64,000 nucleotides of DNA from Ailanthus altissimus (GCA_946807835.1 OX327709.1:21143501-21207500); one strand, 5' to 3'; counted from the stretch's first letter, positions 46,383-60,668 are shown. Notes: a model not told the origin generated them from the letters alone. Numbers and translations are program-made.

Positions 46383-46693
46383 ATTTTTTACAAAATTCAC
46401 TAAAAATCTTTCTAGGATCCATCCACTCCACATCACATGCTCGATTACACAGCGATAATCTCAGTTAAGTCTTCGTACAGACTTAACTCTACTAAGGATA
46501 GTGATTTAAGTCTCCTAAGATTCGATTATTTACCATTTCGAGTAACTTTGGTGTTGTAATATCTTGTGTCACTCTTGACTCCATAACTACAATACTCCAA
46601 TGGCTAAAACTTATCCCTAGTAATAGCATCATTTTATAATTTCTTTAGATCTTTTTCACTCAAAAGAGCTAATCTTCAATGTCGCCTCTTGGT

Positions 46694-47687
46694 CTACATC
46701 ATTTCAATAATAAATATTGAACTACACACAGTATTTTCATTCAACACATATAACCCTTTGTATTTCTCACCCTTTATTATCACCATAAACCCTTTAATTA
46801 CTTTTAGCATTCCTTTTTCAACTTTAAATGAATATTTTACTTGATCTAGCATACCTAAGGATATCAAGTTCCTCATAACTCTAGGAAGATGTCTTACATT
46901 AAGTAACTCCCTAACTTTCTCAACATACAATCCCATTCTTATACTACTAATTTTTACAACTTTACAAGTTATATAATTACCTATTAATACTTTACCACTA
47001 GTAACTTATAATTGGTAAATAAAGATTTATCAAAACATATATAAAAAGTACAATCAGAATCAAGTATTCACTCACAGGCATTCTTTCTATTAGAAGCTAC
47101 AAAGGTTTCTACAAAATTATAATTTTTCTCATAAACTATTGCAACATCACTGTCCCTTTTCTTTTCTTTCTTCATGGCCTTTCTTTCTGAACAATCTCTT
47201 ATAAGGTGCTCTACTTTTCTACAATCATAACATTTTCTAGCTTTTCCATTGGATTCTTTTGAATGATTATTCTTTCCATCTCTATTCTTAGCCATTTATT
47301 TTGCAGTTAAGACTGTTGTAGTATTGGTAGGTTCTGATCTCTTCTTTTGAGTTTAACAAAACTTTAACATCAGTCATTATTAAAGACTCTGTGCCATACA
47401 ATAGTGCATATATGAAATGATCATATTTGGTTTGTAAAGAACTCAACAAGATGATTGTCTTTATATTTTATCTTGACATCAATCATCTTAAGATCAATGA
47501 TAATCTTGTTAAAAGTATTAATGTAGTCTTTAGTTGATGTGCCTTCAACCATAGACAACTGGTATAACTTCTTCTTGATATACAGATAATTCGTCATAAA
47601 CTTCGTCATGTATAAATCATTAAACTTCTTCCAAATATCAATTGCAGTCTTCTCTCCAACAACCTTTATCAAATCTTCATCACTCAA
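46694..47687 (-). pseudogene. Ty1/copia gag-pol remnant
   Basis: In minus-strand order: a UBN2-type Gag block (47,687-47,421; LYQLSMVEGTSTKDYINTFN), a CCHC zinc knuckle (47,295-47,068; CYDCRKVEHLIRDC, close to the canonical CX2CX4HX4C) and a later pol piece (46,936-46,694; RHLPRVMRNLISLGMLD), which in copia elements lies between protease and integrase. The pieces are in different frames or separated by stops, and integrase, RT and RNase H are absent, so the element is internally deleted and dead. Confidence 0.8.
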
Positions 47688-47954
47688 TGATAGAATAATG
47701 GTACTATATGCTTTCTTCTAAATGATTTCATGATCAGGATCAGATCTTGATGTCTCAAGCTTCTTCTTATCACTAGTTGTGGTATGAATCTCCTTAAGGC
47801 GTAGTCAAGCCCTTAACTCACCAGTAAAGCCATCACTACCTTCACCTTCCATAGATTAAAATCATTATACCCAATAAACTTCTTAACTTCGTACTTATGA
47901 TATGCCGTAGTTGGATCAACCTTTACTTTGATTTCAATTTATTGAAAAATTATG

Positions 47955-48625
47955 TGGGAGCATTCACCCATAAGTATTCAAAAATTACAAAGATCACACA
48001 TAATTAATAGAAAAAAAAAATCAATCACACACAAGGCGCACAAGATTTACATTGTTCAGCAAATTGCCTATGTTTATAATGAATCAAAAAATCCTAACTT
48101 TTTTTTATTACTTAATGATTATTATGAACTACTCAATGATCACAAAGATTATTCAAAAAATTTGCAAGAAATACACAATAGAATGAGCTCTTCAATGGTC
48201 TATACAGCATTCTCTTGCACACTCGGCATTCAAGTGCTCCCTAAGCTCTTTATTCGGCACTTTATTTTATGCTTTTATGATACTTGCCAACAAAAGCTTA
48301 TATAGGCTCTTAGACGTCCCTATAAACCCTAAATCAACTTGAATTTGGATTTCACATTTAAAAGAACTTTAATACAACTTAAATAAGTCAAAACTACTTT
48401 AAACAGACTAAGCCAGCATTTTGGGGCCTCACCATGATGAGGCTTGGTGCCGCGACCCCCAGCCACTGTCAAGGCTTGGCAGCAACCCTAAGCCCTAAAA
48501 ATTGCCTTGGTCACATTCTAAGCGTCTCTTTACTTTTGATTTTCTATTTTCATCCGTCCAACACATTCTTGGTCGCACGTTGTCTCCTCATTAATTTTTG
48601 ACTCAAATACAATTTTAAATCACCA
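47955..48625 (-). mobile_element. 5' LTR of the decayed Ty1/copia element
   Basis: Partner of 45,643-46,382. On the minus strand it starts TGGTGATTTAAAATTG and ends GCTCCCA near 47,955. The tRNA-Met primer site expected next is not recognisable. No target duplication was found. Confidence 0.7.
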
Positions 48626-49106
48626 ATTTCTATAATAATAATAATAATAGCGTGCATCAATATTGACTAGCTTTTTCCTCCTAAATCTTCCCAAGTCTTT
48701 TTATTAATATTGTGGGATGAATCAGAAGATTGAGTTCTATAAAGCTTGGAGATGGGTAAACGTTCGAGAAGCGGAAAGCCTCCGCTCGGTCAACAGGTTG
48801 TTCAACTGCGGGGATAGCCATCATAGCATCACTCCAAACCTTCTGATCGAGCATACAAAATTGTAAAATAAATTAGAATTTTTATAATTTATTTTTTAAT
48901 AATATATGTTATCTACTAATGACAATTAGACATCTATTAGGTTTTTTTGTTTACTTTCGAATTTTCTGTTTGTATAAATATTTTCTAAGAAGTTAATTTT
49001 ATGAGAGTATTTACACTTAGAAATTAAATCTATTTTCTATGTAAATGAAAGCACTTAAACTTAAAATTAAATCTACATGAAGAAACTTTTAAATAAATAA
49101 CATTGA
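48626..49106. other. Intergenic sequence with a short GC-rich, exon-like island
   Basis: An AAT microsatellite lies at 48,632-48,650. At about 48,715-48,860 the base composition rises and the minus strand is open for about 47 codons (KVWSDAMMAIPAVEQPVD onward). I do not recognise it. It could be an orphan exon or gene fragment. Confidence 0.35.
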
Positions 49107-49121
49107 ATACAAGCCACCCTG

Positions 49122-49256
49122 GAGCACGAGGGCTCAGCCTAGTTGACTGAGCACCTCTAAGTCTCACATCTCCACCTGGGTTCGAATCCCCCCTCCCCCC
49201 AGGTGGTGCGAAAAAAAAAATATATATTGTAATTCCCCCCTTAAAAAAAAAAAAAA
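49122..49256 (+). mobile_element. tRNA-derived SINE, copy 1
   Basis: 135 bp flanked by the perfect 15-bp target duplication ATACAAGCCACCCTG (49,107-49,121 and 49,257-49,271). Box A is TAGTTGACTGAG (49,140-49,151) and box B is GGTTCGAATCC (49,179-49,189). The body ends in an A-run. It lies about 350 bp upstream of GST copy 1. Confidence 0.93.
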
Positions 49257-49528
49257 ATACAAGCCACCCTGTCAGTGGAGTGATTAACTATTAAAAATAT
49301 TACATTTATATAAGCACTTGTGTTAGTAGCCGTTAAATGGTCTACAAGAATTATGTCACAGTTCATAATCAAAATCCAGTTCAGTGTCCCCGGTGTCATT
49401 TTCCTCTTTGTTCACTGCCAGAAGTTTGTACCCACTCTCATTGACTGAAGACCATCGATTGATCCAACTAAGGAAATAATAGCAGTAACTGAAACTTGGC
49501 TGCTAAGTAACGAAGGTGATCATCACTC

Positions 49529-49536
49529 CATAAATA
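49529..49536 (+). promoter_or_regulatory. Core promoter of GST copy 1 (CATAAATA)
   Basis: Lies in the shared context TCATCACTCCATAAATAGGC, 74 bp before the ATG. Copies 2 (54,842) and 4 (62,058) also read CATAAATA; copy 3 reads TATAAATA. Confidence 0.55.
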
Positions 49537-49609
49537 GGCAAAGCATCTAAATTGCAGAGTTCATCTTCTTCAAGTGCGAGTGAAAAAGGAAAAAAAATAA
49601 CACTAAATC

Positions 49610-50377
49610 ATGGGTGAAGTGCAGCTGCTTGGGACATGGGGAAGCCCTTTCAGTCGCAGAGTAGAGATTGCTTTGAAACTGAAAGGTGTTGAATACGAAT
49701 ATATTGAAGAAGATGTTTATGTTAAGAAGAGCCCTTTGCTTCTGCAATACAACCCCATTCACAAGAAAGTTCTTGTGCTGGCTCACAAAGGAAAGCCAAT
49801 AGCTGAGTCACTTGTTATTCTTGAATACGTAGATGAGACCTGGAAAAACAATCCCATCTTGCCAGAAGATTCATATGAACGAGCCGTGGCACGTTTCTGG
49901 GCCAAGTTCATCGATGAAGAGGTGAATTTATAGCATTCATAATTTCCGCAAAGCCTTGCTTAAAAATTCAAAGTTTTTGTTCGTTTGTGAAGGTAATTGA
50001 AAACTTGGGTTCGTTATTTGTGTTTATATATAGTGCATGGCAGCACTGTGGAAAGCTTTGTGGAGCCAAGGGAAAGATCGAGAGGAGACCACAGGAGAAG
50101 CCTTGAGCACCTGAAAACACTAGAAAATGAACTCAAAGATAAGAGGTTCTTTGGAGGGAAGAAGATCAACCTGGTTGATATTGCTGCAAGCTTCATAGCC
50201 CTCTGGCTTGGAACCATTCAAGAAGCTGCAGGGTTTGAGTTGTTGACAGAAGAGAAGTTTCCCAAATTATGCAAATGGACTGAAGAGTTTGTTAATTGCA
50301 GCGTTGTCAAGGAAAATCTGCCTCCAAGAGACAAACTCGTTGCCTATATCCGTGCTATTTTTGGAGCTTCTAATTAG
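49610..50377 (+). pseudogene. Tau-class glutathione S-transferase, copy 1, frameshifted
   Basis: Exon 1 is 49,610-49,921 (104 codons) and exon 2 is 50,034-50,377. Exon 1 has the thioredoxin-fold N-terminal domain with catalytic-Ser motif [10 protein letters not shown] and the glutathione-binding AES. The normally invariant cis-proline of VPVL is Leu ([10 protein letters not shown], residue 55), and one codon is inserted after EED (VYVKKS against LSNKS). In exon 2 one base is missing near 50,103-50,105 (CCTTGAGCAC, where copy 2 has CCTCGGAGCAC). The frame then ends at EALST-stop. The rest, LEHLKTLENEL to the end, is open only in the shifted frame. A functional enzyme is unlikely unless the shift is a sequence error. 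Confidence 0.88.
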
Positions 50378-50930
50378 AACGTTAACTATGGATGATGTTA
50401 TGTTACTGTAGTTTGTGTTTCGATTAACGATAATGAAATAAAAGAAAATAATGTATGCTTTGAGTTTTGTTATTATAGTTTCCGTGTTTTGCTATTGTCC
50501 AACGCAAACTAAAAGAAAATAAAGGGTAGTTAATGTTTTAGCTTGATTGCACTTGTTCGATAGAGTCTTATCACATTTGTCTCCAAATAGCAGCATAAAG
50601 TTTTCAAAATAGGGCAATAGCATGTATTATCATTGACTTTATTGGATCTTTTGAAATCTTTTAAACTTTTATTAATGCTAATAGTTAAAATGACGCATAA
50701 AATTATCATACTAAATCCAATTTAATTGACTCCCCAAGTTCCAACTAATTGGTTCCACTTATGTTAGGTTCAGTCAGAGTTGTAAATTATTTTTTTAATA
50801 TTTTCAACTCTTTTTGGGTGAGAATAAATCTCATATAAGATAAATTTTAATTGCTATCTAACTCTTAATAATTTACGGTATTACAGATATCAAGTCATAT
50901 TTTTTAATTTGACACTCATATAGTATCAAT
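50378..50930. other. 3' region of GST copy 1 and spacer
   Basis: AATGAAATAAAAG at about 50,433 may serve as the poly(A) signal. No further gene. Confidence 0.35.
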
Positions 50931-51950
50931 TAAACTATCGTCTTGACACCCTTTTAACTCTATGCGTAACGAAAAATCATAACTCATATTATAAGTAAGA
51001 ACACATATAATCAACATATCAATAAAGATAAAGAAAATAAACCAATTAATAAGATACAAAATATACGTAGTTCAGCCCATGAATGCCTACTTTCACGGAG
51101 GATTCACGATCCAACTTCTTTCATTAATATAGATTTCTTACATCATCATTGATCTATAATACCTAAAGTATCTCTCATAGGCTATCCTAGTATCTCTCAT
51201 AGAGATCCCTAAGTATCTACCTTTGATCACCATGACTTTTCCAAGACCTTTTAGTATCTCTTCATAAGAGATTTTTAAAAGGAATATAAAAATAACCCGA
51301 TCATTTAAGCTAAAAGGATTTATGGTGTTTCTTTTGTTTATTCAAGAACAAAAATAAAACTTCACACACTTAGTACTTACCTAACTCCTCTATTATCTTT
51401 TATGGTTTACATTTTGAAATTTTAGAAGATTATCTTTCTCTTGTATTTAAAAGGATTTATTCAGTGAATAAAACACTTTTAAAAATTCTAAACTTAGTTA
51501 GAATAAGATTTCTTACTTGTAAGAATTATAATCATACTTAAAAAAGTCAATTGAGCCAAAACATGAGATACCCCTAAGTTGCTGTGTGAATAGTATCCAT
51601 AAACAGTACCCGCCATTAAACAGTGCCTATTTTTCTGGTTTTTTCGTTTTGCTCCTCCCTTATATACCTAATGATTACTTAACTTCATAATAACTCTCCT
51701 TTCGGTATTCTTCGTAATTCTTACTCATACAAGATTGTTAAATCACTCATTTCCAACATATAAGTATTTAAAAAAACTTCAACAAAAGCTAAATATTAGC
51801 TAACTACTCCTACACATATTTGCATTACGAAGATGTGGCCAAAATAGTCTTCTAATGCACGTAGGATTCTCTTCTCACACTATTCTATTGTTCTCACATT
51901 CTTTCATGTCTTTCTTCTTCGTACATGTCTCTTATTCATCAAGTCCTCTA
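50931..51950. repeat. Decayed LTR-like fragment
   Basis: It carries ATACGTAGTTCAGCCCATGAATGCCTAC, a form of the GTGGTTCGGC...CCTAC motif common at one end of plant copia-type LTRs (compare family D here), and short direct repeats of TATCTCTCATAG. No coding sequence, partner or target duplication found. Confidence 0.4.
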
Positions 51951-54600
51951 TCTTCATGCAGTTTTATGCCTTCTTATTCTCCATTAATCCACATTTCTTT
52001 ATTCATTCATATTTTGCATTTGATTTAGGCTTACGGTGGGGTAACCGTAGCCTATCAACTTGTTAAAAAATTGATTGAGACCCATATCAAGCAACCCCTT
52101 TTGATAATTTGATCTTGTTAAAAAGTTGAAGAAATTTTGTTGTCTATATAAATTTGTATTACTATAATGTTTAAACCTGATCATGAGAACCTATTGAGTT
52201 TGAGTACCCTTATTAATGAATAAATTAAGACATGAGGTTTATTAAATAATGTTACACGTTTCAATTTTATATCTTAAATTGTATTTTAAGTAATAATGTG
52301 TCAAGTAATTATTAAGTATAATGATAATTTTAAAATTTATACCATTTCACTACTTAATGGTTGTTGACATATTGTTACTTTAAATACAAATTAAAATGTG
52401 TAACATTATTCAATTTTTTTTAAAGAGATTTTAAAGTTTGTTCATAATATTTTATTTTTAATGGAGTCATTAAAGAAAAAAGGTTTAAACAGAGTTATAG
52501 AGGGGTAACTAAAACGATTTTCACATCCAGACAGATTTTGGGCCAGTTACTTATCCCATTTAATTTATGAAAGCCCATTCAACTTTTTTTTTTTTTTAAA
52601 TTGAGAAACTATTTATCTAATCCCTAAACATACAACCACCAAAAAAATTTAAGATTACCTGAATTTCAAAACTATCTTGTTTTTCTCATTTTCTATATTG
52701 TTTCCTTCCTTCTCTCATCTTTGCAATGGAAAAAAAAAAATTGCCATGTCTATTTTTAAACTTCTCTCACAATATTATATTTGTTATCTCCTTTCATCAT
52801 TCTTTGTAAAACTTGACATCATACACTCTCCCACAAAACAACAATTAATTATGAAAATGTGTACTAATCAGAAATTTTAATAAAAGTTAAAAATTCATCG
52901 AGCATATAAGAACATTTGAATATGCAGAGTTATTTATATAATGGATTTTAAGAAATTTGGTATTATAATATTTTATTTCTACTTTCCAAAAGATAGCAAC
53001 TAATTTAAGAAATATGCAGAGGATTTTATTTAAAATACCTCACCATAAAAACTTCCACATTTTTTTCAATGTTTTCTAGCAACCACAAAAAGTATTCGAC
53101 ATCTTATAAATCTCCATCACTTTGATTTTAATGCCTTTCATTGATCATAGATGATAGTTTATAAATAATATTCTATTTTTTATGCCTAATAAACTGTAAT
53201 TTTTAAAACTGTTAACTGTCTAATGGAGATTGTTAAAAAAAAGAGAAATAAATATTTGATAAAGAAATTTTTGTTATTCATTAGCACTTAAAAAAAAGTG
53301 ATGTTCCTTACATCAATTTTTAAATCTCACAAAAATAATATTACAATAATAATAAATAAAAATTTGTCGCATGAAACAAAAAGAAATTCTAAGAGCACTT
53401 TTTTTTAAACGATATTATTAGCAATATCTTTGGAATAGGGTCATTTATTAATAATATTTATAAGTTTTAAAAATATGGATCAATACCTAATTGTTAATTA
53501 AAATATATTAAAATTTAATGGTCAAAGGGTAGTTACATACAATAATACTTAAAAATAATTCATTAAATTAAAAGTTTTAAAGTTCTAAGTTTCATGAATT
53601 TATTTTATTCTCCTTATATTACCCTCCTGTAAAAAGAGCATTGTCCTTCTACAAAAAAAAGTATTCCAATATTTAAATTAATAATTTTTTGAAAAATAGT
53701 GTACTTTTTGTGTGTGCAGTGCGTCAAAGATAAATAAGGAATGTTATGCTTAAATGTCTCAAACTCAATAAACTTGATTGAATTTTTTAAACTAGATCGA
53801 ATTAAATAATGTTAAATAAATCAATTATATTTATATTGTATGAATTCAAATTATATTTGAATTATGCATAAACACACATAAAACGATTTAGTTCTAAGTT
53901 CTATAAGAGTTAAGATCTTTTACAATTCATAATGCAACAAGTTAATTAAAGAATTTAAATAAGATTCATACATTTTATAAAAAAAAAATTTCTTTGCAAA
54001 ATTATAATTAATTTAATCAAAATTTAAATAAAATAATAGTTTTATGCTGCCTTACATGACTTATTTTGAAGGCCAATAAATCGGCATATTAAGTTATCTA
54101 ATCTGGTGAAGCTCTAATTTGAGTTTAAAATTTACTTGTATGATTGATTTAAGCCTACATTTCAAAGTGATTTTTTAATAAAAAGAGGCATTGTGGCGCA
54201 AGTTGAGGGGACAAGTAATAATAAACCCAATACATATAATTATTAAAAAAAAAGTTAAAATTTATTATTTTAAAATACCTAATTTAAGAAACTTAATTTT
54301 CATTTTTTCTTTTTAATTTTCTCTTCCTATTTCTACTCTTAAAATTCTTAAAGTTAATTTTTATTATTAAATATGTTCAAATGGGTCTTTTTTAAATTGA
54401 GATTTATGTTAATTAATTTTGTAAAAAATTTTAATAAGTTAAAATATAATTGTCAAATTCAAAATATTATGGAGAATATTTTAAACTTTTTCTTAGATTC
54501 TATTATATTATAAATTAATTTTAATTAAATATTTCTTAACAAAATTTGTGGGTAATGTTTATCAATGGTGTTACTGTTGATAATATATTTTTTTAACTAA
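51951..54600. other. AT-rich spacer between GST copies 1 and 2
   Basis: No gene or well-defined repeat recognised. Long A/T runs throughout. Confidence 0.45.
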
Positions 54601-54674
54601 TCAAAAACTCAAAAACTTTTGAGCATATTCTAGGCAGTTCTTTGAATTGTCTGGCCTCATCCTTTGCCTTGAAA

Positions 54675-54680
54675 CACGTG
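54675..54680 (+). promoter_or_regulatory. G-box core upstream of GST copy 2
   Basis: CACGTG inside GAAACACGTGCTGTC, 260 bp before the ATG. The surrounding block (GAATTGTCTGGCC..CTTTGCC) recurs upstream of copy 3 at about 58,785-58,845, where the G-box is mutated to CACATG. Confidence 0.4.
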
Positions 54681-54903
54681 CTGTCAGAATTATCAGTTTA
54701 TAATCCAAATCCATTATCGGTTGACTGAAAACCATTGACTACAATAACGACAGGAGCTTTAGATTTTAGTTGCCAAGTTGGAAGAAGGAGAAAATCTAGA
54801 ATACCCTTCCCAGGCTCTTTCTGGAAAGGTAAACGCGACTCCATAAATAACCATCATACCCACCAAGGAAAGGAGTAAGTTGCAGACTCAAGTCTTCTTT
54901 TGA

Positions 54904-55710
<807 letters not shown>

Positions 55711-57300
55711 AAGGTTAACCATATTGATAATGCCATGTTATGTCTGCTACTCATGGTTGCAAATAAATAATTTCTACGTTATGCTTTTATATTAAGGTCG
55801 GATATGCTTCGGTTTCATCTTGTCAGCTATATAATCTGGCAATCGAAGTGTTTATGTATAATAAATAATAGTATATTGCTCTTGTTTTCTGTTTGAAGTG
55901 AAATAATATAGTATCATTTTGAGTTCTTTTTAATTATGAATTTCTCATTTCTGTGTTTCGGTTACGTGTGTTGGAAGTTAATGTTAAATTAGGATTTCTA
56001 ATTTAGAATAATGTTAAATTAAGATACGTTTATTGCCATCTGATTTCGATCACTGACATCATTAAGCCTTCAAAAAATGTGAAAATTTTCACAACTATCA
56101 CGAGTGCCACCACTCACCGCGACTAAGACACTACTTCCAACATCAATTAATTTTACTTCGGCAGCTCATCGATGACATCAAACCCGAGCCGAAGGGCTTT
56201 TTGTCACATCTACAAATTATTAGGGTTTGAAAGAAATTTGGTAGAGGGGACATCTGTCGAAATCTTGATATTCTTAGGCCTTTCTAGAATTATAATTAAT
56301 ATGAGGATTTTTTATTTTTTAAGTCAAGGGCATTCTATTATATTTGCTATCTATTTGATAATTAGTGCATGTTTCAAATAGTGCATGGTTGAGTTTTTTG
56401 GATGATTAAAATAATTTTTTTAAATTAAATTTATATTTTAAAATTTTTTAATAATGTTTGATTGTAATAAAAAAATTTAAAAATTAAAAAAGTGATTTTA
56501 TTTTTATTTGTAAAAATTTTAAAAATAGAGTTTTTGAAAAAAAAATTATAATTATGATATATATATTTTAATAATATTTTTTTTAATTTTATAGCATATT
56601 CTTAATAAAAATAGTCATGTTCAACTAATTCTTTAAATGTTTGCAACTATTGTATTTTTATAAGATTATAAAAATATTTTTATCATAAAAATGTAGTATT
56701 TTATTTTATTATTAATTTTTATACTAAATATAATATTTTATTTTATTCGTTGATTGTTATGTACTTTTTTGTAATTTATAATTATTTTATATTTAAAATT
56801 TTAATTATTTTGGTTATTATTTTATAATGATTGTAAAATTAAATTTTAGCACAAATTATTTTTTTGTTATTTATAAAAATACATTAGTAAATTTTATAGA
56901 TTAAATTTTATATTTATGTTATGTAAAATATATTAAATTATTTAAAATTTGAATATAAACATTATTAAGTATCTGTTTTAATAATTTAATAATAAATAAA
57001 TATATATTTTTTATAATGTGTAATTAAATAATTTACTACTTTAAAAAAAATTAATTAATAATTAAATAATTAATAATTTTTTTAAAAATTTTACTTTTAA
57101 AATTTTTATTTGAGAAGTTCAACAAATAAACCCTTAATACAAGTAATAAAAGGTTAACTTATCAGAATTGCATAAATTTTGAGATTTCTTAAATTTGTAC
57201 TGTAAATGAATTTTTATAAATTTTTTTTACTGAAAATTTATCAAACAAATCCACCTGTGTATAGATTTTTATGAATTGATATTTTGATAAAAAAAAAGTA
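55711..57300. other. Spacer after GST copy 2
   Basis: 3' UTR followed by very AT-rich sequence (above 80% AT at 56,400-57,100). No gene. Confidence 0.45.
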
Positions 57301-57359
57301 TAAAATTTATATTATTCCTTAGAAATCTTCAAATGTCCAACTCCCAAAAGTTAATATAT

Positions 57360-58150
57360 CAGTTCATAATAAAATCAAATAAAAGGCCAATCTAAAGACT
57401 CAAACAATTAGAGGCTTCAAATGGTATGGTGGGTTCCCAAGTCATCAAAGGAATAAGGACCAGAGACACGAAACTTGTTCGACCATTCGAACTAATTAAC
57501 AAGATTAAGACCGACCAACTTAGAACCTACCCAGGTTGCTCAAAGCCACGCAATTCGATACTTGACAACATACTCAGAGGGCTAGAGAGCCTCAAGTCAG
57601 CAATATAATAATTTATAAGAAGACCGACACGGTAAATGTACTAAACTACCTATATACAAAAACTTATATAAAATCGCACAAGTCTATGCATTGTAAAAGT
57701 CAAGTAGCACTCAACAACTTAAAATAAAAATATAAAATAACCCAAACAAGATAAGACCTTAAACAAGGCAACCAACATTATTTTGAAGAGGAAAACTATT
57801 CCCCGAATCACGTCAAGAAATTAGAGGATTACTCGAAACAACTTCAAATCCGACAAAGATAAATATCAAAACCCATAATATTCTGAGGAGGTCGACGCTA
57901 TATAAAGATAAGAAAACGGCTCAAAACAAGTACCATCTTTTATCTCATTCTTTCTTTTACCTTCATCTTCAACATTTTGCCCTTTCTCTCAATTTTTTCT
58001 TCCTCTCTCGTACAAATACTTGACTTAAGAATCGGAGAATTTTTATCGAAACCACCCCCGACGAAATCTTAACAATAATTTTTCTTATGTTTGCAAGTCT
58101 CACAACAGTCAGAAGCCTCGGCAGACTCGTGATTTTAGCCTACACAGGTA
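57360..58150 (+). repeat. LTR-like remnant, gypsy type
   Basis: A GC-richer block with TATATAAAG (57,899-57,907), a C/T-rich leader and CTTGACTTAAGAATCGGAG followed by CGAAACCACCCCCGACG. The last motif is characteristic, from memory, of the R-U5 part of some gypsy LTRs. The other end, target duplication and internal region are not identifiable. Confidence 0.45.
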
Positions 58151-58928
58151 AAGTCCAAAGTTTTGATTTTTATTACAAATAAATTTAAAGTTCGTTGACT
58201 GGAAGAAGCTTTTTTCTTCAGTCAATAAATATAAAATTTATTTTTTCATTTGAAGTCATTTTTCATATCTATCCTCTTTTTTCATTATTTTTAAAAAATA
58301 TTTTATGTATATTAAAATGTATTTCAGTTCAAAAAAAAGGGTTAAAAGAACTAAGGTTTTATATGATAAAAGATTCTCTAAAATAATATAAATAATTATC
58401 AAATTAGTATGTATTTATATGTTTAATAGTTATTTCAAGTAAGATTAAAATCTTAACTGTTGAACAATTTAGAAAAATGGAATATTATTACATAAAATAT
58501 GGGTTGGAAGTATCACCACCTTAATATTCCAGAGACGGTTCAATATGTGCGTATTAAGTAATGTTGGCTGCTCCATGCTCTTTAATGCCAGCTTTCAAAT
58601 AAAGGAAAAAGAAAAAGCAGTACATTCACCGATTGTGTAGCCTAGTGTTTCAGGCTTTGAACCTTAAAGGGCCAATCTAAAGTGAATTGAAAACCCAGTC
58701 AAGTTAAGGGCCACTTCAGCTCATCCAACTTATCTTTAAGCTTTGTCAAAGACGCTTCAACTTTTAGGGATTTTAGCAAAGTTTTCTGAATTGTTAGGCC
58801 CTTATCCCTCGCCTGAAAGTATGAAACACATGCGCTGCCCTCTTTGGATTTTAGTTTCCAATAACTATCCGAATTAAAAGTGAGATATATTGTTTCGTCA
58901 TGGCCTACATCATCATTTACAGTAACTT

Positions 58929-58945
58929 CGTCATAGCTTACGTCA
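58929..58945 (-). promoter_or_regulatory. as-1-like element upstream of GST copy 3
   Basis: The minus strand reads TGACGTAAGCTATGACG: two TGACG motifs with 7 bases between, the same layout as the classical as-1 element bound by TGA bZIP factors. A degenerate second pair lies just upstream (CGTCA at 58,896-58,900, then CATCATC). It is about 660 bp before the ATG. Tau GST genes are well-known as-1 targets for salicylate, auxin and xenobiotic response; activity here is inferred. Confidence 0.65.
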
Positions 58946-59519
58946 TAATTGACACTGATTCGCTCTCCTCTTAGAATCTGCCTAGTGCCTAATTTTTTTT
59001 CTTCTTTTTATACGGACGAGGGAGGATTTGAAGTCGGACTTCGATTGAAGTAGTAGAAGTATGTCGGTTCTTTATTATTGGACTGTTGATATAATCTTAA
59101 TACTTATATTAGTGAGTAGTTACGGAAAACTATTAACAGAAAAAAAAAAAAACGTTTAACAATATTAAATCCTATACCGAGAAGTAAACTCATTAATTTA
59201 TTTCACATCCAAATTTTCATGGAATTGTTTAGGACATTGGCTTCTGTATTTATAACTAAAATTGATTAAATTTTGAATACTTTCAGTACAGCGTTTTTCC
59301 TATTAAATTTATATTTATGTACTTCTCAATTAACTATAAAAAGCTAAATATACGTAAAATAAAGATCCAATCAAAGAGAATAATATACTGAAAGCACTAA
59401 CTCTCTTCTATCAAAATCTAATTTAGGGCCTTACTATCATTTCAAAGTTTTTAAGGTCTCATAATTACAGCTAATAACAGGAGCTGAGACGTTGGTCGTT
59501 AATCAAGTGATGGTCACTC

Positions 59520-59527
59520 TATAAATA
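59520..59527 (+). promoter_or_regulatory. TATA box of GST copy 3
   Basis: TATAAATA in CACTCTATAAATAGGC, 80 bp before the ATG. It is the only copy of the array with a consensus TATA; the other three have CATAAATA. Confidence 0.75.
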
Positions 59528-59600
59528 GGCATCAACCCCAGAGAGGAAAAAGCATCTAATTTGCACAGTCAATCTCCTTTTAGAGCGAAAAAAAAAGTAA

Positions 59601-60361
<761 letters not shown>

Positions 60362-60668
60362 AATGTTAACAACAGATAATAGTATGTTATCCCTGCTTCT
60401 CATGTTGCCGAAGCTCTACAAAATAATCATTTACTTGTTTCTGACATTGAGATAGTTCTTTTGCCACTCTGTCTGGTTTCAACTTTTATGTGTCACTTAC
60501 ATTGCTGCCTGTTTGAAAGATTTGTGTATCATGGCAGATTGCTCTAGTTTCCCGTTTCAAATAATGTATTATAGTATGTTTGATCTGTTTTTTTTTTTTT
60601 TTTTTTTTTGGGTTTTGCATAACGTGCAAGGCAAACTAAAGCAAAATAAAGGTCGTTTGATGTTTAGC

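Noticed and set aside
45643..48625. Target-site duplication for the copia element
   Set aside because: TTGTT before 45,643 and ATTTC after 48,625 do not match; LTR ends remain approximate.
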